A DNA stretch of 64,000 nucleotides, from assembly GCF_036057275.1 (NCBI RefSeq), contig NZ_CP107945.1, positions 8,308,001 to 8,372,000 of the forward strand, written 5' to 3'. Positions within the stretch are counted from its first letter, which is position 1. Each line of letters begins with the position of its first letter. This document shows, piece by piece, positions 17,099 through 24,893 of this stretch. Position numbers and translations under genes: made by a program. Under the pieces are notes generated by a model, which was not told the DNA's origin, did not search any database, and saw only the letters and a program-made list of their open reading frames with translations. The stretch comes from Streptomyces sp. NBC_00390 (lineage in GTDB: Bacteria > Actinomycetota > Actinomycetes > Streptomycetales > Streptomycetaceae).

Positions 17099-17254
17099 AT
17101 GGGGGACGGTTTCGAACGGATCCACTGGCTGCACGACGAATCCCTGGACACAGACAGCGAGTTGACGGACGCCTTCCTTCACCAAGTGGAGGCCCTGACC
17201 GGTGTCACCGACGCCCCGCTGTTCGCCGCCATGCAGGACGCGCCGTACGGGTAG
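17099..17254 (+). CDS. Small unidentified ORF, possibly a gene fragment
   Basis: ATG at 17099 opens 51 residues, MGDGFERIHWLHDESLDTDS through PLFAAMQDAPYG, with good codon bias. The acidic, Trp-containing sequence looks like real protein, but it ends abruptly at TAG 17252-17254. The next plus-strand frame (FAEEVNPLLLTGQMICSWMF at about 17308) also looks coding-like, so this may be the first part of a gene broken by a frameshift or stop. I do not recognise the family. Confidence 0.35.
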   Translation: MGDGFERIHWLHDESLDTDSELTDAFLHQVEALTGVTDAPLFAAMQDAPYG

Positions 17255-17570
17255 GGCCGGTCCGACCTGCTGGGCGGCCTCCCGGGCACTTGCCGGCTTT
17301 CCCGGGTTCGCGGAGGAGGTGAACCCTCTCCTGCTCACCGGGCAGATGATCTGCTCCTGGATGTTCCGGGAGATCGAGGGCCTGCGGGGATACTGCGGCC
17401 CTCCTGGCCCGGCGCACCAACTGGCCCCCGCTCTACGGCCCTCGCTGCCTGACGGGCGAGAATTGTCCGGAGAACTGACCGCATTGCTCTCACGCGCCGC
17501 GGGTCCGTCGAAGTGGGCGCGGGTGGCCGCTTCGACCTGCCGGCGAACTTCGCCAGACCCGGGGGACGGG
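17255..17570. other. Region with possible decayed coding sequence
   Basis: Apart from the coding-like string near 17300-17380 on the plus strand, I find nothing to name in this 316-base stretch. Confidence 0.3.
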
Positions 17571-17960
17571 TCAGCCTGTCCGCGGGACGCCGGGAGGCCG
17601 GCCGGGGAGCTTGTGCACCTCCGGGTCGACCTTCAGGCCAAGGTCGGGCATCCCCAGCCAATCCAGCCGGACCGACGCTGCCTCTGCGCGCTCGGCCAGT
17701 TTCAGCTGCAGGCTGTACACGCCGAGCAAGAATGCCTGCAGAGAATCGACCCCGAAGGACACGTGGACGCTTTCCTCGCCCAGGCCCACAATTTGATGGG
17801 GGCAGTACCAATCGGTGTGCGGCTTCGTCTGTGACACCCCGTCCATCAGAGTGTCCGGCTGCGGTTTTCCGATCCTCACCACCACCGACATGCCGCCTCC
17901 GTCCTCAGCGACGGTGTCTATCCGCCGCTCTGCTACAACCTCGCCGAGTTCATAGGTCAT
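17571..17960 (-). CDS. DUF6968-type conserved hypothetical protein
   Basis: This is a 129-residue soluble protein. Its features are the opening MTYELGEVVAERRIDTVAED, the central DWYCPHQIVGLGEESVHVSF, and the helix LQAFLLGVYSLQLKLAERAE followed by VRLDWLGMPDLGL. This matches a widespread family of small actinobacterial/proteobacterial proteins labelled DUF6968 (from memory), related in outline to immunity-type proteins. No function is established. It has no signal peptide or membrane segment and appears intact and monocistronic. Confidence 0.6.
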   Translation of the reverse strand: MTYELGEVVAERRIDTVAEDGGGMSVVVRIGKPQPDTLMDGVSQTKPHTDWYCPHQIVGLGEESVHVSFGVDSLQAFLLGVYSLQLKLAERAEAASVRLDWLGMPDLGLKVDPEVHKLPGRPPGVPRTG

Positions 17961-18320
17961 CGTGGGCTCTCCGATTCATCAGCTCGAACGCGCGGGACCT
18001 GCACGGTAACAAGGGCCGATGGCTTCGACGCCGAACACCGACCACGATGCGCGCGCCTGGGCCGACCTCCCCATCACCCCCTCCAGTAACCACACCGTCG
18101 CACCGCTCACCTTTCCCTGCACGAGACCGACATGGCCGACTCGGGTGTGAGCGTGCCTGCGCCTCCACGGCCAGTCCCGTCCCGCTCACCGCGCACCCTC
18201 TCCCGGCACTGAAAGAGGTTGGCTTCACCCGCCTTTGGTCCTGCACCCGCCAGGTGCTCGTGGTGGTGTGCGGGTGCCGGTATTCGGCGGTCGGGGCAGT
18301 TGTGTGCCGAGTGCCGTGAG
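17961..18320. other. Intergenic region with no supported gene
   Basis: These 360 bases lie between the starts and ends of two minus-strand genes and show only inconsistent open frames. They should contain the promoter for the DUF6968 gene. I see no clear hairpin or repeat. Confidence 0.35.
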
Positions 18321-18980
18321 TCAGCGGCTGCCGCTGAGGCCGGCGAGCGCGAACCGCACCAGGTGGTCCGTCTCCGCCGTCTCCGGCCGGGTGCCGGTGC
18401 GCAGATGCTCGTGGAGGACCGCGATGGTCAGCAGGTAGACGGTACGGGCATCGCGGTCGTGATCGGCCCCCTCGCCCGCGCCGTTGAGCACGCCGGTCGC
18501 GGCGGCCTCGCGAAGTGCCAAGGCCAGCGGCTGGATCATCGCTTCCTCGGAGGCCCGCTGTTCGTCGGGGAAGCGTGCGGCGAGCCGGTCGACATGGGCC
18601 AGGAAGGGTCGGGTCCTGGCGGCCGCGCGCCGGTCGGCGGCCTGGGCGAGTACCCCCTCGATCCAGGCCCGGACCGCGTCGAGCGGACCTGCGGCGGCGG
18701 ATATCCGGTGGCGCAGATGGTCCGCCATCCGGCGCCGGCCGTGGTCGAGCATGGCGATGAGGAGGTCGTCCTTGGACCGGAAGTGCCGGTAGAACACCTG
18801 GTTGGACAGGCCCGACTCGTGCAGGATGTCGCGCACCGTGGGGTCCAGCGACCCGGTCCTCTCGATCACCGTGTAGGTGGCCTCGATCAGCCGCTGCACC
18901 TCGGCCGCCGAGACCTCGTAGCGTCCGGCGAGCGGCCGGGCGACCGCGCGCTCCACCAGATCCGGCGCCCCGTCGGTCAT
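18321..18980 (-). CDS. TetR-family transcriptional regulator
   Basis: This 219-residue repressor-type protein has a helix-turn-helix at about residues 23-70 (VSAAEVQRLIEATYTVIERT, ILHESGLSNQVFYRHFRSKD, the canonical TetR recognition helix ending 'FYRHFxSKDDLL'). A helical ligand-binding domain follows to the C-terminus. It is divergent from the oxidoreductase operon at 19123, with a 142-base gap containing a palindrome, so it most likely controls that operon in response to a pathway acid, ketoacid or CoA ester (inference). Confidence 0.9.
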   Translation of the reverse strand: MTDGAPDLVERAVARPLAGRYEVSAAEVQRLIEATYTVIERTGSLDPTVRDILHESGLSNQVFYRHFRSKDDLLIAMLDHGRRRMADHLRHRISAAAGPLDAVRAWIEGVLAQAADRRAAARTRPFLAHVDRLAARFPDEQRASEEAMIQPLALALREAAATGVLNGAGEGADHDRDARTVYLLTIAVLHEHLRTGTRPETAETDHLVRFALAGLSGSR

Positions 18981-19060
18981 CCGCCCTCCCCGCCTTCCCC
19001 GTCCTGTGCAAGAAATCCTGCCACAGCCTCTGGCGTGTGGGAACGCTCATTCCTATTCTG

Positions 19061-19073
19061 AGAACGTTGTTCT
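19061..19073. promoter_or_regulatory. Candidate TetR operator
   Basis: AGAACGTTGTTCT is a perfect 5-3-5 palindrome in the gap between the TetR gene and the oxidoreductase operon. A second, weaker dyad GGAACGCTCATTCC lies at 19040-19053, sharing the GAACG element. The paired sites fit a TetR dimer-of-dimers arrangement. Confidence 0.5.
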
Positions 19074-19122
19074 GACGGGGTCTCAGATCGCTGAGTCTCT
19101 GATTCGGACGGAGGGAGGGCCG

Positions 19123-19698
19123 GTGGAGCGTGAACTGCTGATGACAGGCATCGGAGGGCAGGGCATCCAACTCGGCGCCAGGCTGCTCGCCCAGGCGCTG
19201 ACGAACGCCGGACTCGCTGTCTCGATGTTCGGCAGCTACGGCGGGATGATGCGCGGCGGCAACACCGAGGCCACGCTGATCGTGGGCGATCGCGCGATCG
19301 AGAGCCCGCCGACCGTCTCCCGTGCGTGGTCGTGCCTGGTCATGCACGAGGCATACGCCGACAAGGTCACCGAGCGCGTCAGGCCCGGCGGTCTCGCAGT
19401 GGTCAACAGCACGCTCTGTACTGCCTGTCCGTGGCCGGACCGCATCCGGGTGCTGGAGGTCCCGGCCACGGGCGTCGCGGATGAGCTGGGCGCGGTTGGC
19501 GCAGCGATGCTGGTCGCCCTCGGCGCGTACGTCCGGGGCACCGGCATCGTCGGGATCGACCACCTGGTGGCCACGCTGCCCGATGTTCTGCCGCCCTACC
19601 GCAGCCGCCTGCTGGCCGTGAACGAGCGGGCTCTGCGAACCGGGTTCGCCCGCGCGGCCGCAACGTACGTGCCGGCCTGGCCGGAGGCGGTCGCATGA
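19123..19698 (+). CDS. 2-oxoacid:ferredoxin oxidoreductase, gamma subunit
   Basis: This 191-residue gamma (CoA-binding/catalytic-domain) subunit belongs to a 2-oxoacid:ferredoxin oxidoreductase, which converts a 2-oxoacid plus CoA to acyl-CoA and CO2 with reduction of ferredoxin. The family motif GIGGQGIQLGARLLAQAL is at residues 8-25, followed by SYGGMMRGGNTEATLIVGD. The GTG at 19123 is chosen because it follows GGAGGGAGGG; the frame is open further upstream to the operator region. It is the first gene of a seven-gene operon, and its stop overlaps the ferredoxin start (ATGA). Confidence 0.88.
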   Translation: MERELLMTGIGGQGIQLGARLLAQALTNAGLAVSMFGSYGGMMRGGNTEATLIVGDRAIESPPTVSRAWSCLVMHEAYADKVTERVRPGGLAVVNSTLCTACPWPDRIRVLEVPATGVADELGAVGAAMLVALGAYVRGTGIVGIDHLVATLPDVLPPYRSRLLAVNERALRTGFARAAATYVPAWPEAVA

Positions 19699-19925
19699 GC
19701 CGCGGCACGCTCGTCATCGACGTCGAGGCATGCAAGGGATGCGAGCTGTGCATCGACGCCTGCCCGCCGTCGGTCCTGGTGATGACCGACGATCAGGTGA
19801 ACAGCCGGGGGCACCGGTATCCGCAGCTGCTGCCCGGCTGCATCGCCTGCACGGCGTGCACGGCGATCTGCCCCGACTTCGTCTTCCAGGTGTACCGCTA
19901 CGACCACCGGCCGGCCGGCCGGTGA
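19695..19925 (+). CDS. 2[4Fe-4S] ferredoxin (delta subunit of the oxidoreductase)
   Basis: This 76-residue ferredoxin-like subunit has two complete cluster motifs, CKGCELCIDACP (residues 13-24) and CIACTACTAICP (about 48-59), each a CxxCxxCxxxCP. In four-subunit oxidoreductases this delta subunit passes electrons from the thiamine active site to an external ferredoxin. Its start and stop codons both overlap the flanking genes by four bases. Confidence 0.92.
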   Translation: MSRGTLVIDVEACKGCELCIDACPPSVLVMTDDQVNSRGHRYPQLLPGCIACTACTAICPDFVFQVYRYDHRPAGR

Positions 19926-21031
19926 GCGGGCCCGCCCGGCTGCTGGCCGGCTCCGAAGCCCTCGCGGCCGCGATGGTCGCCGCGGGCTGCCGGTTCTTCG
20001 CCGGCTACCCGATGACGCCGTTCACGGAGGTCCTGGAGTCGATGGCAGCGCGGCTGCCCGAGGCCGGCGGCATCTGCATGAACGCGGAGAGCGAGCTTGA
20101 GGCGATCGGCATGTGCTGGGGAGCCGCGGCGACCGGTACGCGCGCCGCCACCGGCTCGACCGGCCAGGGACTCGCGCTCATGCAGGAGTCGCTGGCCGAG
20201 ATGACGCTCGCGCGGCTGCCCCTGGTGGTGCTGAACATGGCCCGCGGCCAGGGCGACTACTTCCAGACCACCCGCGGCGGGGGCCACGGCGACTACCGGC
20301 TGCCCGTGCTCGCGCCGTCGGACGTCCCGGAGGCGGTCGCGCACATCTCGCTCGCCTTCGAATGGGCCGAGGCGTGGCGCACCCCGGTCATGGTCCTGGG
20401 CGACTACTACCTCGCGCACACGCACCAGTCGGTGGCGATCCCGCAAGGGCCGCAGGGGCCGGAAGGAACCTCGCAAGGAGCCCTTGCGCGCCCCGGGTGG
20501 GCGCTGAACGGCAGCAGCGGGGGCACCGGCCGCGCGAAGCTGGTCTCCCCGCTCGGCACCGCCAAGCAGCGCGACGGCCTCGGCGGCCAGGCCGGCTACG
20601 ACCTCGCGGTCCACTACCGCGCCTGCGCCGAGCGGACCGAGGCCATGCTGCACGCGATCCCACCCCGGGTGGAGTCCATGTTCCTCGACGACGCCGAGCT
20701 CGTGGTCGTCGGCTACGGCACCCCGGCCAAGTACCTGCGCGCCGCCGTCCGCGAGCTGCGCTCCACGGGGGCGCGCATCGGATTCGTGCGGCCCGTGACG
20801 CTGGTCCCCTTCCCGTACGCCGAGATCGCACGGCGCGTCCGGGGCGCGCGTGCCGTCGCGGTGTACGAGAACAACACCGGGCAGGCGGTGCAGGACGTGC
20901 GGCTCGCGGTGAACGGCGCGCTGCCGGTCGAGTTCATCGGCGGACTCTCGATGGACCCCTCCGGCTTCGGTATCGCACCGGACCTGGACGTGCGGGTTCT
21001 GCGGGAGCGGATCACGGAGGTGGCGACATGA
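19922..21031 (+). CDS. 2-oxoacid:ferredoxin oxidoreductase, alpha subunit
   Basis: This 369-residue alpha subunit contains the thiamine-pyrophosphate pyrimidine-binding domain. The typical N-terminal motif appears as GCRFFAGYPMTPFTEVLE (family 'YPITPSTE'), followed by CMNAESELEAIGMCWGAAAT and the TSTGPG-like GSTGQGLALMQESLAEM. A transketolase C-terminal domain follows (VVVGYGTPAKYLRAAVRELR). GTG at 19922 overlaps the ferredoxin stop (GTGA). The order gamma-delta-alpha-beta matches archaeal and clostridial enzymes for branched-chain or aromatic 2-oxoacids, although short motifs cannot settle the substrate. Confidence 0.88.
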   Translation: MSGPARLLAGSEALAAAMVAAGCRFFAGYPMTPFTEVLESMAARLPEAGGICMNAESELEAIGMCWGAAATGTRAATGSTGQGLALMQESLAEMTLARLPLVVLNMARGQGDYFQTTRGGGHGDYRLPVLAPSDVPEAVAHISLAFEWAEAWRTPVMVLGDYYLAHTHQSVAIPQGPQGPEGTSQGALARPGWALNGSSGGTGRAKLVSPLGTAKQRDGLGGQAGYDLAVHYRACAERTEAMLHAIPPRVESMFLDDAELVVVGYGTPAKYLRAAVRELRSTGARIGFVRPVTLVPFPYAEIARRVRGARAVAVYENNTGQAVQDVRLAVNGALPVEFIGGLSMDPSGFGIAPDLDVRVLRERITEVAT

Positions 21032-21840
21032 CCGGACGCAAAGCCCTGCCCATCGTCCCCACGGACGAGCCCCCCGCCTGCGGCGCGAAACTCGTCCACG
21101 ACTTCACACCCGCCCTGGTCGACATCGGGGCCCACCAACTCTGCCCCGGCTGCGGCGAGCCGGTCGCGATGCGCGCCATCGTGGAAGCCGTCGCGGAACT
21201 CGGCCGCACTGCCTCCTGCGTCGCGGTGTTCGGGATCGGCTGCTCCACGGCGTTCTCCAACAACCTCGACATCGAAGTCGTCCAGGCACTGCACGGGCGG
21301 GCCCCTTCGGTGGCCACCGGCGTGAAGCGCAGCCGGCCCGACCTGGCCGTACTGACCGTGCAGGGCGACGGCGACATGGCCGACGAGGGCCTGCAGGAGG
21401 TGCTGCACGCGGCGGCCCGCGGCGAGCGGATCACCTGCTTCATGCTCAACAACGGCGTGTTCGGCGAGACCGGCGGCCATATGACGGCCACGACCGTGCT
21501 CGGCCAGCGCACGAAGAACACCCTGGAAGGCCGCGACAGCACCCGCCACGGGCATCCGATCCGGCTCGCGAACCTGCTCGCCCAGCTGGAGGGGGCCGTG
21601 TACGTCGCACGCGGCGCGGTCGACACCGCGGTCAATGTGCACCGCACGAAGAGGATGGTCCTGCGAGCACTGCGGGCACAGGAGTTGGGCTTCACCTTCG
21701 TCGAGATCTTGACGATGTGCCCGACCGGCTGGTTCGTGGAGACGACGCAGGCCCCCATCTACCTGGCCGAACACCATGCCGCGGTGCACTCCATGGGCGT
21801 GCTCAAAGACCTGGAAGGCGGGAAGGACGTGGCACAGTGA
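21028..21840 (+). CDS. 2-oxoacid:ferredoxin oxidoreductase, beta subunit
   Basis: This 270-residue beta subunit binds thiamine pyrophosphate and one [4Fe-4S] cluster. The cluster cysteines fit CPGCG near residue 40, GIGCSTAF near 70 and the late CPTGW. The thiamine motif is VQGDGDMADEGLQEVLHAAA with FMLNNGVFGETGGHMT, the GDGD...NN pattern. The N-terminus is about 30 residues longer than in many beta subunits. The ATG overlaps the alpha stop (ATGA), and its own stop overlaps the dehydrogenase start (GTGA), so the whole block is translationally coupled. Confidence 0.9.
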   Translation: MTGRKALPIVPTDEPPACGAKLVHDFTPALVDIGAHQLCPGCGEPVAMRAIVEAVAELGRTASCVAVFGIGCSTAFSNNLDIEVVQALHGRAPSVATGVKRSRPDLAVLTVQGDGDMADEGLQEVLHAAARGERITCFMLNNGVFGETGGHMTATTVLGQRTKNTLEGRDSTRHGHPIRLANLLAQLEGAVYVARGAVDTAVNVHRTKRMVLRALRAQELGFTFVEILTMCPTGWFVETTQAPIYLAEHHAAVHSMGVLKDLEGGKDVAQ

Positions 21841-22823
21841 CGGAGCGTTCCGCGGTCGTCGTCGGCCTTGCCTACCCCCCGTCCTGGGACCAGCGTGCCG
21901 CCGACGTGATCGAGCGGGACATCGCTGCACTACGGGCGGTCGACTCGCGCGTCAAGGTCGTCCGATGCCCGCCCGGCGCCACCACCCCCGCGGCGCTGGC
22001 CCGGCTCGACATCCTCGTCGGGCTGCGCCTGCCGCCGGACGTCCCGCGGGCCACGCCCCGGCTGCGCTGGGTCCAGGCCATCGGTGCGGGTGTCGGGCAC
22101 CTGCTGCCCGCGGACCTCGACGCGCGTGGCATCCGGCTGTCCACCGCGTCCGGGGTGAACGCCGTGCCGGTCGCGGAGTTCGCCTTCGCGAGGGTGCTCG
22201 GGCACTTCAAACGGTTCGCCGAACTGGACCGGGCGCAACGCGAGCACCGCTGGACCCCTTACTACGGCGAGCCGTTGGCAGGCCGCACCCTCGGCGTGCT
22301 CGGCCTCGGCGCGATCGGCACCGAGGTCGCGGTACGGGCCCGGGCCTTCGGCATGCGGGTCTCGGCGATGCGGCGCAGCGTCGGACGCCCCGCGCCGCAT
22401 GCCGACACGCTGTACGGCCCCGACGGGCTGCGCTCGATGCTGGCCGAGTGCGACGCGGTGGTCGCGGCCCTGCCGGAGACACCGCAGACCGTGGACATGA
22501 TGGACAGGGCCGCGTTCGCCGCGATGCCTGCGGGAGCGTTCTTCTGCAACGTGGGCCGCGGCTCGTGCGTCGTGGAGGAGGCCATGGTGGAGGCCCTGCG
22601 GTCGGGGCGGCTCGGCGGCGCCGCAGTCGACGTCGCGCGCCTCGAACCACTGCCCGCCGCGAGCCCTCTGTGGCACGCGCCGAATCTGGCGATCTCGGCG
22701 CACTCGGCCTCCGCCGCGGGCGCGCACTTCGCCGGGGTCTTCCGGCTCCTGCGCGAGAACCTCGCCCGCTACCTCGCGGGCGAGGCGCTGATCAACGAGG
22801 TCGACACGACGATCGGGTACTGA
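21837..22823 (+). CDS. D-isomer-specific 2-hydroxyacid dehydrogenase family protein
   Basis: This 328-residue NAD(P)-dependent enzyme interconverts 2-oxoacids and D-2-hydroxyacids. It has the Rossmann motif TLGVLGLGAIGTEVAVRARA (about residues 150-170), the Arg-containing NVGRGSCVVEEAMVEAL, GGAAVDVARLEPLPAASPLW and the late His in ISAHSASAAG. The usual 'DVFxxEPLP' reads DVARLEPLP, so the catalytic Glu is kept. Coupling to the oxidoreductase suggests that it feeds it with, or drains from it, the same 2-oxoacid. Confidence 0.88.
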   Translation: MTERSAVVVGLAYPPSWDQRAADVIERDIAALRAVDSRVKVVRCPPGATTPAALARLDILVGLRLPPDVPRATPRLRWVQAIGAGVGHLLPADLDARGIRLSTASGVNAVPVAEFAFARVLGHFKRFAELDRAQREHRWTPYYGEPLAGRTLGVLGLGAIGTEVAVRARAFGMRVSAMRRSVGRPAPHADTLYGPDGLRSMLAECDAVVAALPETPQTVDMMDRAAFAAMPAGAFFCNVGRGSCVVEEAMVEALRSGRLGGAAVDVARLEPLPAASPLWHAPNLAISAHSASAAGAHFAGVFRLLRENLARYLAGEALINEVDTTIGY

Positions 22824-22871
22824 CCGGTACCGGCAGCCCGGTACCAGCTACGGACACGACGGGAGCGGACT

Positions 22872-23192
22872 GTGGACAAGGAACGCGTGCTCGGGCGCAT
22901 CGGCAGCAAGGTCCTGTTCGACAACGACCGGGTGCGGATCTGGGAACTGCGGCTCGCGCCGGGCGAGCACAGCGACGTCCACCGCCACGAGCTCGACAAC
23001 ATCCTGGTCCAGATCTCCGGCGACCGGATCGCCGTACGGCCCGAGCCCGACACCGAGGGCCCCTACCGGGACTTCCTGGAGGCCGAGGTGGTGCCCGGCG
23101 CAGCGATCTACGTCACCCGCGGTGGCGTGGAGACGGCGGTGAACACCGGGGAGCGCGACTACCACGAGATCATCGTCGAGCTGAAGGACTGA
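22872..23192 (+). CDS. Small cupin-domain protein
   Basis: This 106-residue single-domain cupin starts at GTG behind GGGAG. The first cupin motif is seen in APGEHSDVHRHELDNILVQI (with His, His and a following Glu), and the second half contains GGVETAVNTGERDYHEIIVE. These histidines could bind a metal, but small cupins are often non-catalytic stabilisers or isomerases. It lies 48 bases after the dehydrogenase and 47 before the ligase, inside the operon. Confidence 0.8.
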   Translation: MDKERVLGRIGSKVLFDNDRVRIWELRLAPGEHSDVHRHELDNILVQISGDRIAVRPEPDTEGPYRDFLEAEVVPGAAIYVTRGGVETAVNTGERDYHEIIVELKD

Positions 23193-23239
23193 GGCGCGGC
23201 CCGGCGCGCCGGGCCGCCGCAGGCAGGAGGCCCGTACCC

Positions 23240-24757
23240 ATGCCCGTACCCGCGCACCAGTTGCTGATCGGCGATGTCTTCACCAACGCCGCGCGGGCCG
23301 TGCCGCACCGCACGGCGGCCGTGCTCGGCGACCGGTCACTCACCTTCGCCGAGATCGACACCGGCGCCGACACGGTCGCCCGCACCCTACGGGGACTCGG
23401 CATCGGCCCCGGCGAGCGCGTCGTCTGCTGGGCGGGCACGACACTGGACGCAGTCCCCCTCTTCGCCGCGCTCGCCAGACTCGGCGCGCTCTACGCGCCC
23501 GTCCCAGGAACGCTCGGCGTCGACGAGGCGGCAGAACTCGCCGCCGCGGTCCGCCCGGCGCTCGTCGTCACGGCGGACCGGACACCGGCCGAGACCGCGC
23601 GGCTCGGCGCTGCGATCGGCGCCCCGGTACGGGACCTGACGGCCGTGGTCGCAGCGGACGCAGAGGCACACGGGGCGGCCGCAGCACGGGACACGGAGCC
23701 GCACACCTCGACCAGTCTCCTGGAGACCGACCCGCACTGCTTGTTCTTCTCCTCAGGCTCGACCGGCCGGCCGAAAGGCATCGTGCTGTCCCACCGCGTC
23801 AGCTTCCTGCGCTCCCACCCCGGATCACAGCTCGAACCGCGCGGCGCCGCGGTCTGCTCGTTCCCTCTGTTCCACATGGCGGCCTGGACGATCTCCCTGC
23901 AGCAGTGGCAGGCACGCGACACGGTGGTGTACCTCGACCACGCAGACGGGCAGGCGATCCGGGCGGCCGTCCAGACCCACCGGGCGACCCGGCTCTACTG
24001 CGTGCCCGCCGTCTGGCAGCGGGTACTGGACGGCGACCACGCGGCGCTGGCCACGCTGCGTTTCGCCGACACGGGCACCTCCGCCGTCACCGCCGGGTTC
24101 CTCGACGCCGTCCGGACCGCCGCACCACGCGCCCACTTGCGCGTCTTCTACGGCTCGACCGAAACGGGCAACGTCGCGGCACTCGACGGCGACGGCCTCC
24201 GCGATCACCCGCACTCCATCGGCGTGCCCGGTACCTCGACCGAGGTACGCACGAGCGCCGACGGAGAGCTGCAAGTGCGCGGCCCGCTGCTCTTCGACGG
24301 CTACTTCGACGACCCGGCCGCCACCGCCGCGGCCTTCGACGACGGCTGGTACCGCACCGGGGACCTTGCCGAGATCGACGCCGCAGGGCGCATCACCCTC
24401 ACCGGCCGGCTCGGCGAGCTGATCCGCACCGGTGGCGAGACCGTCCTCCCACAGGAAGTGGAGGCCCGGCTCGCGGACCATCCGGCCGTGGCCGACGCCG
24501 CCGTCGTCGGCCTGCCCGATCCCGCATGGGGCGAGGTGGTCTGTGCAGTCGTCGTACCGCGCGACCCCGGACGTCCGCCGAGCCTGCAGGACCTGCGGCG
24601 CCACCTCCACGGCAGGCTGGCCGCCCACAAGCACCCGCGCCTGCTCCGCGTCGTCGACGAGCTGCCCCGTACTCCGGCCACCGGCCAGGTCCGGCGCCGA
24701 CTGATCGCGCAGCGGATCGCGGCCGCCTCGCCGTGCTGCGGCGTCAGCTCCTGGTGA
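23240..24757 (+). CDS. AMP-binding acyl-CoA synthetase/ligase-like protein
   Basis: This 505-residue member of the acyl-adenylate (ANL) family would activate a carboxylic acid to an acyl-AMP and then a thioester. Core motifs are present: FFSSGSTGRPKGIVLSH (A3, about residues 172-188), FYGSTETGNVAA (A5), GWYRTGDLAEID (A7) and GRLGELIRTGGETVLPQEVE (A8 hinge). The C-terminal A10 motif reads LPRTPATGQVRRRL, with Gln where the catalytic lysine normally stands. ATG at 23240 follows GGAGG. It closes the operon. Confidence 0.85.
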   Translation: MPVPAHQLLIGDVFTNAARAVPHRTAAVLGDRSLTFAEIDTGADTVARTLRGLGIGPGERVVCWAGTTLDAVPLFAALARLGALYAPVPGTLGVDEAAELAAAVRPALVVTADRTPAETARLGAAIGAPVRDLTAVVAADAEAHGAAAARDTEPHTSTSLLETDPHCLFFSSGSTGRPKGIVLSHRVSFLRSHPGSQLEPRGAAVCSFPLFHMAAWTISLQQWQARDTVVYLDHADGQAIRAAVQTHRATRLYCVPAVWQRVLDGDHAALATLRFADTGTSAVTAGFLDAVRTAAPRAHLRVFYGSTETGNVAALDGDGLRDHPHSIGVPGTSTEVRTSADGELQVRGPLLFDGYFDDPAATAAAFDDGWYRTGDLAEIDAAGRITLTGRLGELIRTGGETVLPQEVEARLADHPAVADAAVVGLPDPAWGEVVCAVVVPRDPGRPPSLQDLRRHLHGRLAAHKHPRLLRVVDELPRTPATGQVRRRLIAQRIAAASPCCGVSSW

Positions 24758-24791
24758 GCCGCCAGGCCCTGCCGCCCCGGAGCGCCCCGGG

Positions 24792-24893
24792 AACGCGCTG
24801 CGGAACACGGTCACCATGGGGCTGATGTCCACCGCGCCGCAACTGCTCGTCGCGCTGGGCCTCGCCCATCTGCTCAACTACCGGCTGCGCGGC
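24792..24893 (+). pseudogene. Fragment of a carbohydrate ABC permease
   Basis: Thirty-four codons read NALRNTVTMGLMSTAPQLLV and LALGLAHLLNYRLRG-like continuation (ALGLAHLLNYRLRG). This is a characteristic segment of Streptomyces MalF/CebF-type sugar permeases, where '...NTLxIGxxSTVPQLLLAL' leads to 'AHLLNYRLRG'. Nothing of the gene remains on either side, so it is a scar of an earlier rearrangement. It overlaps the 3' end of the nuclease gene on the other strand. Confidence 0.6.
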
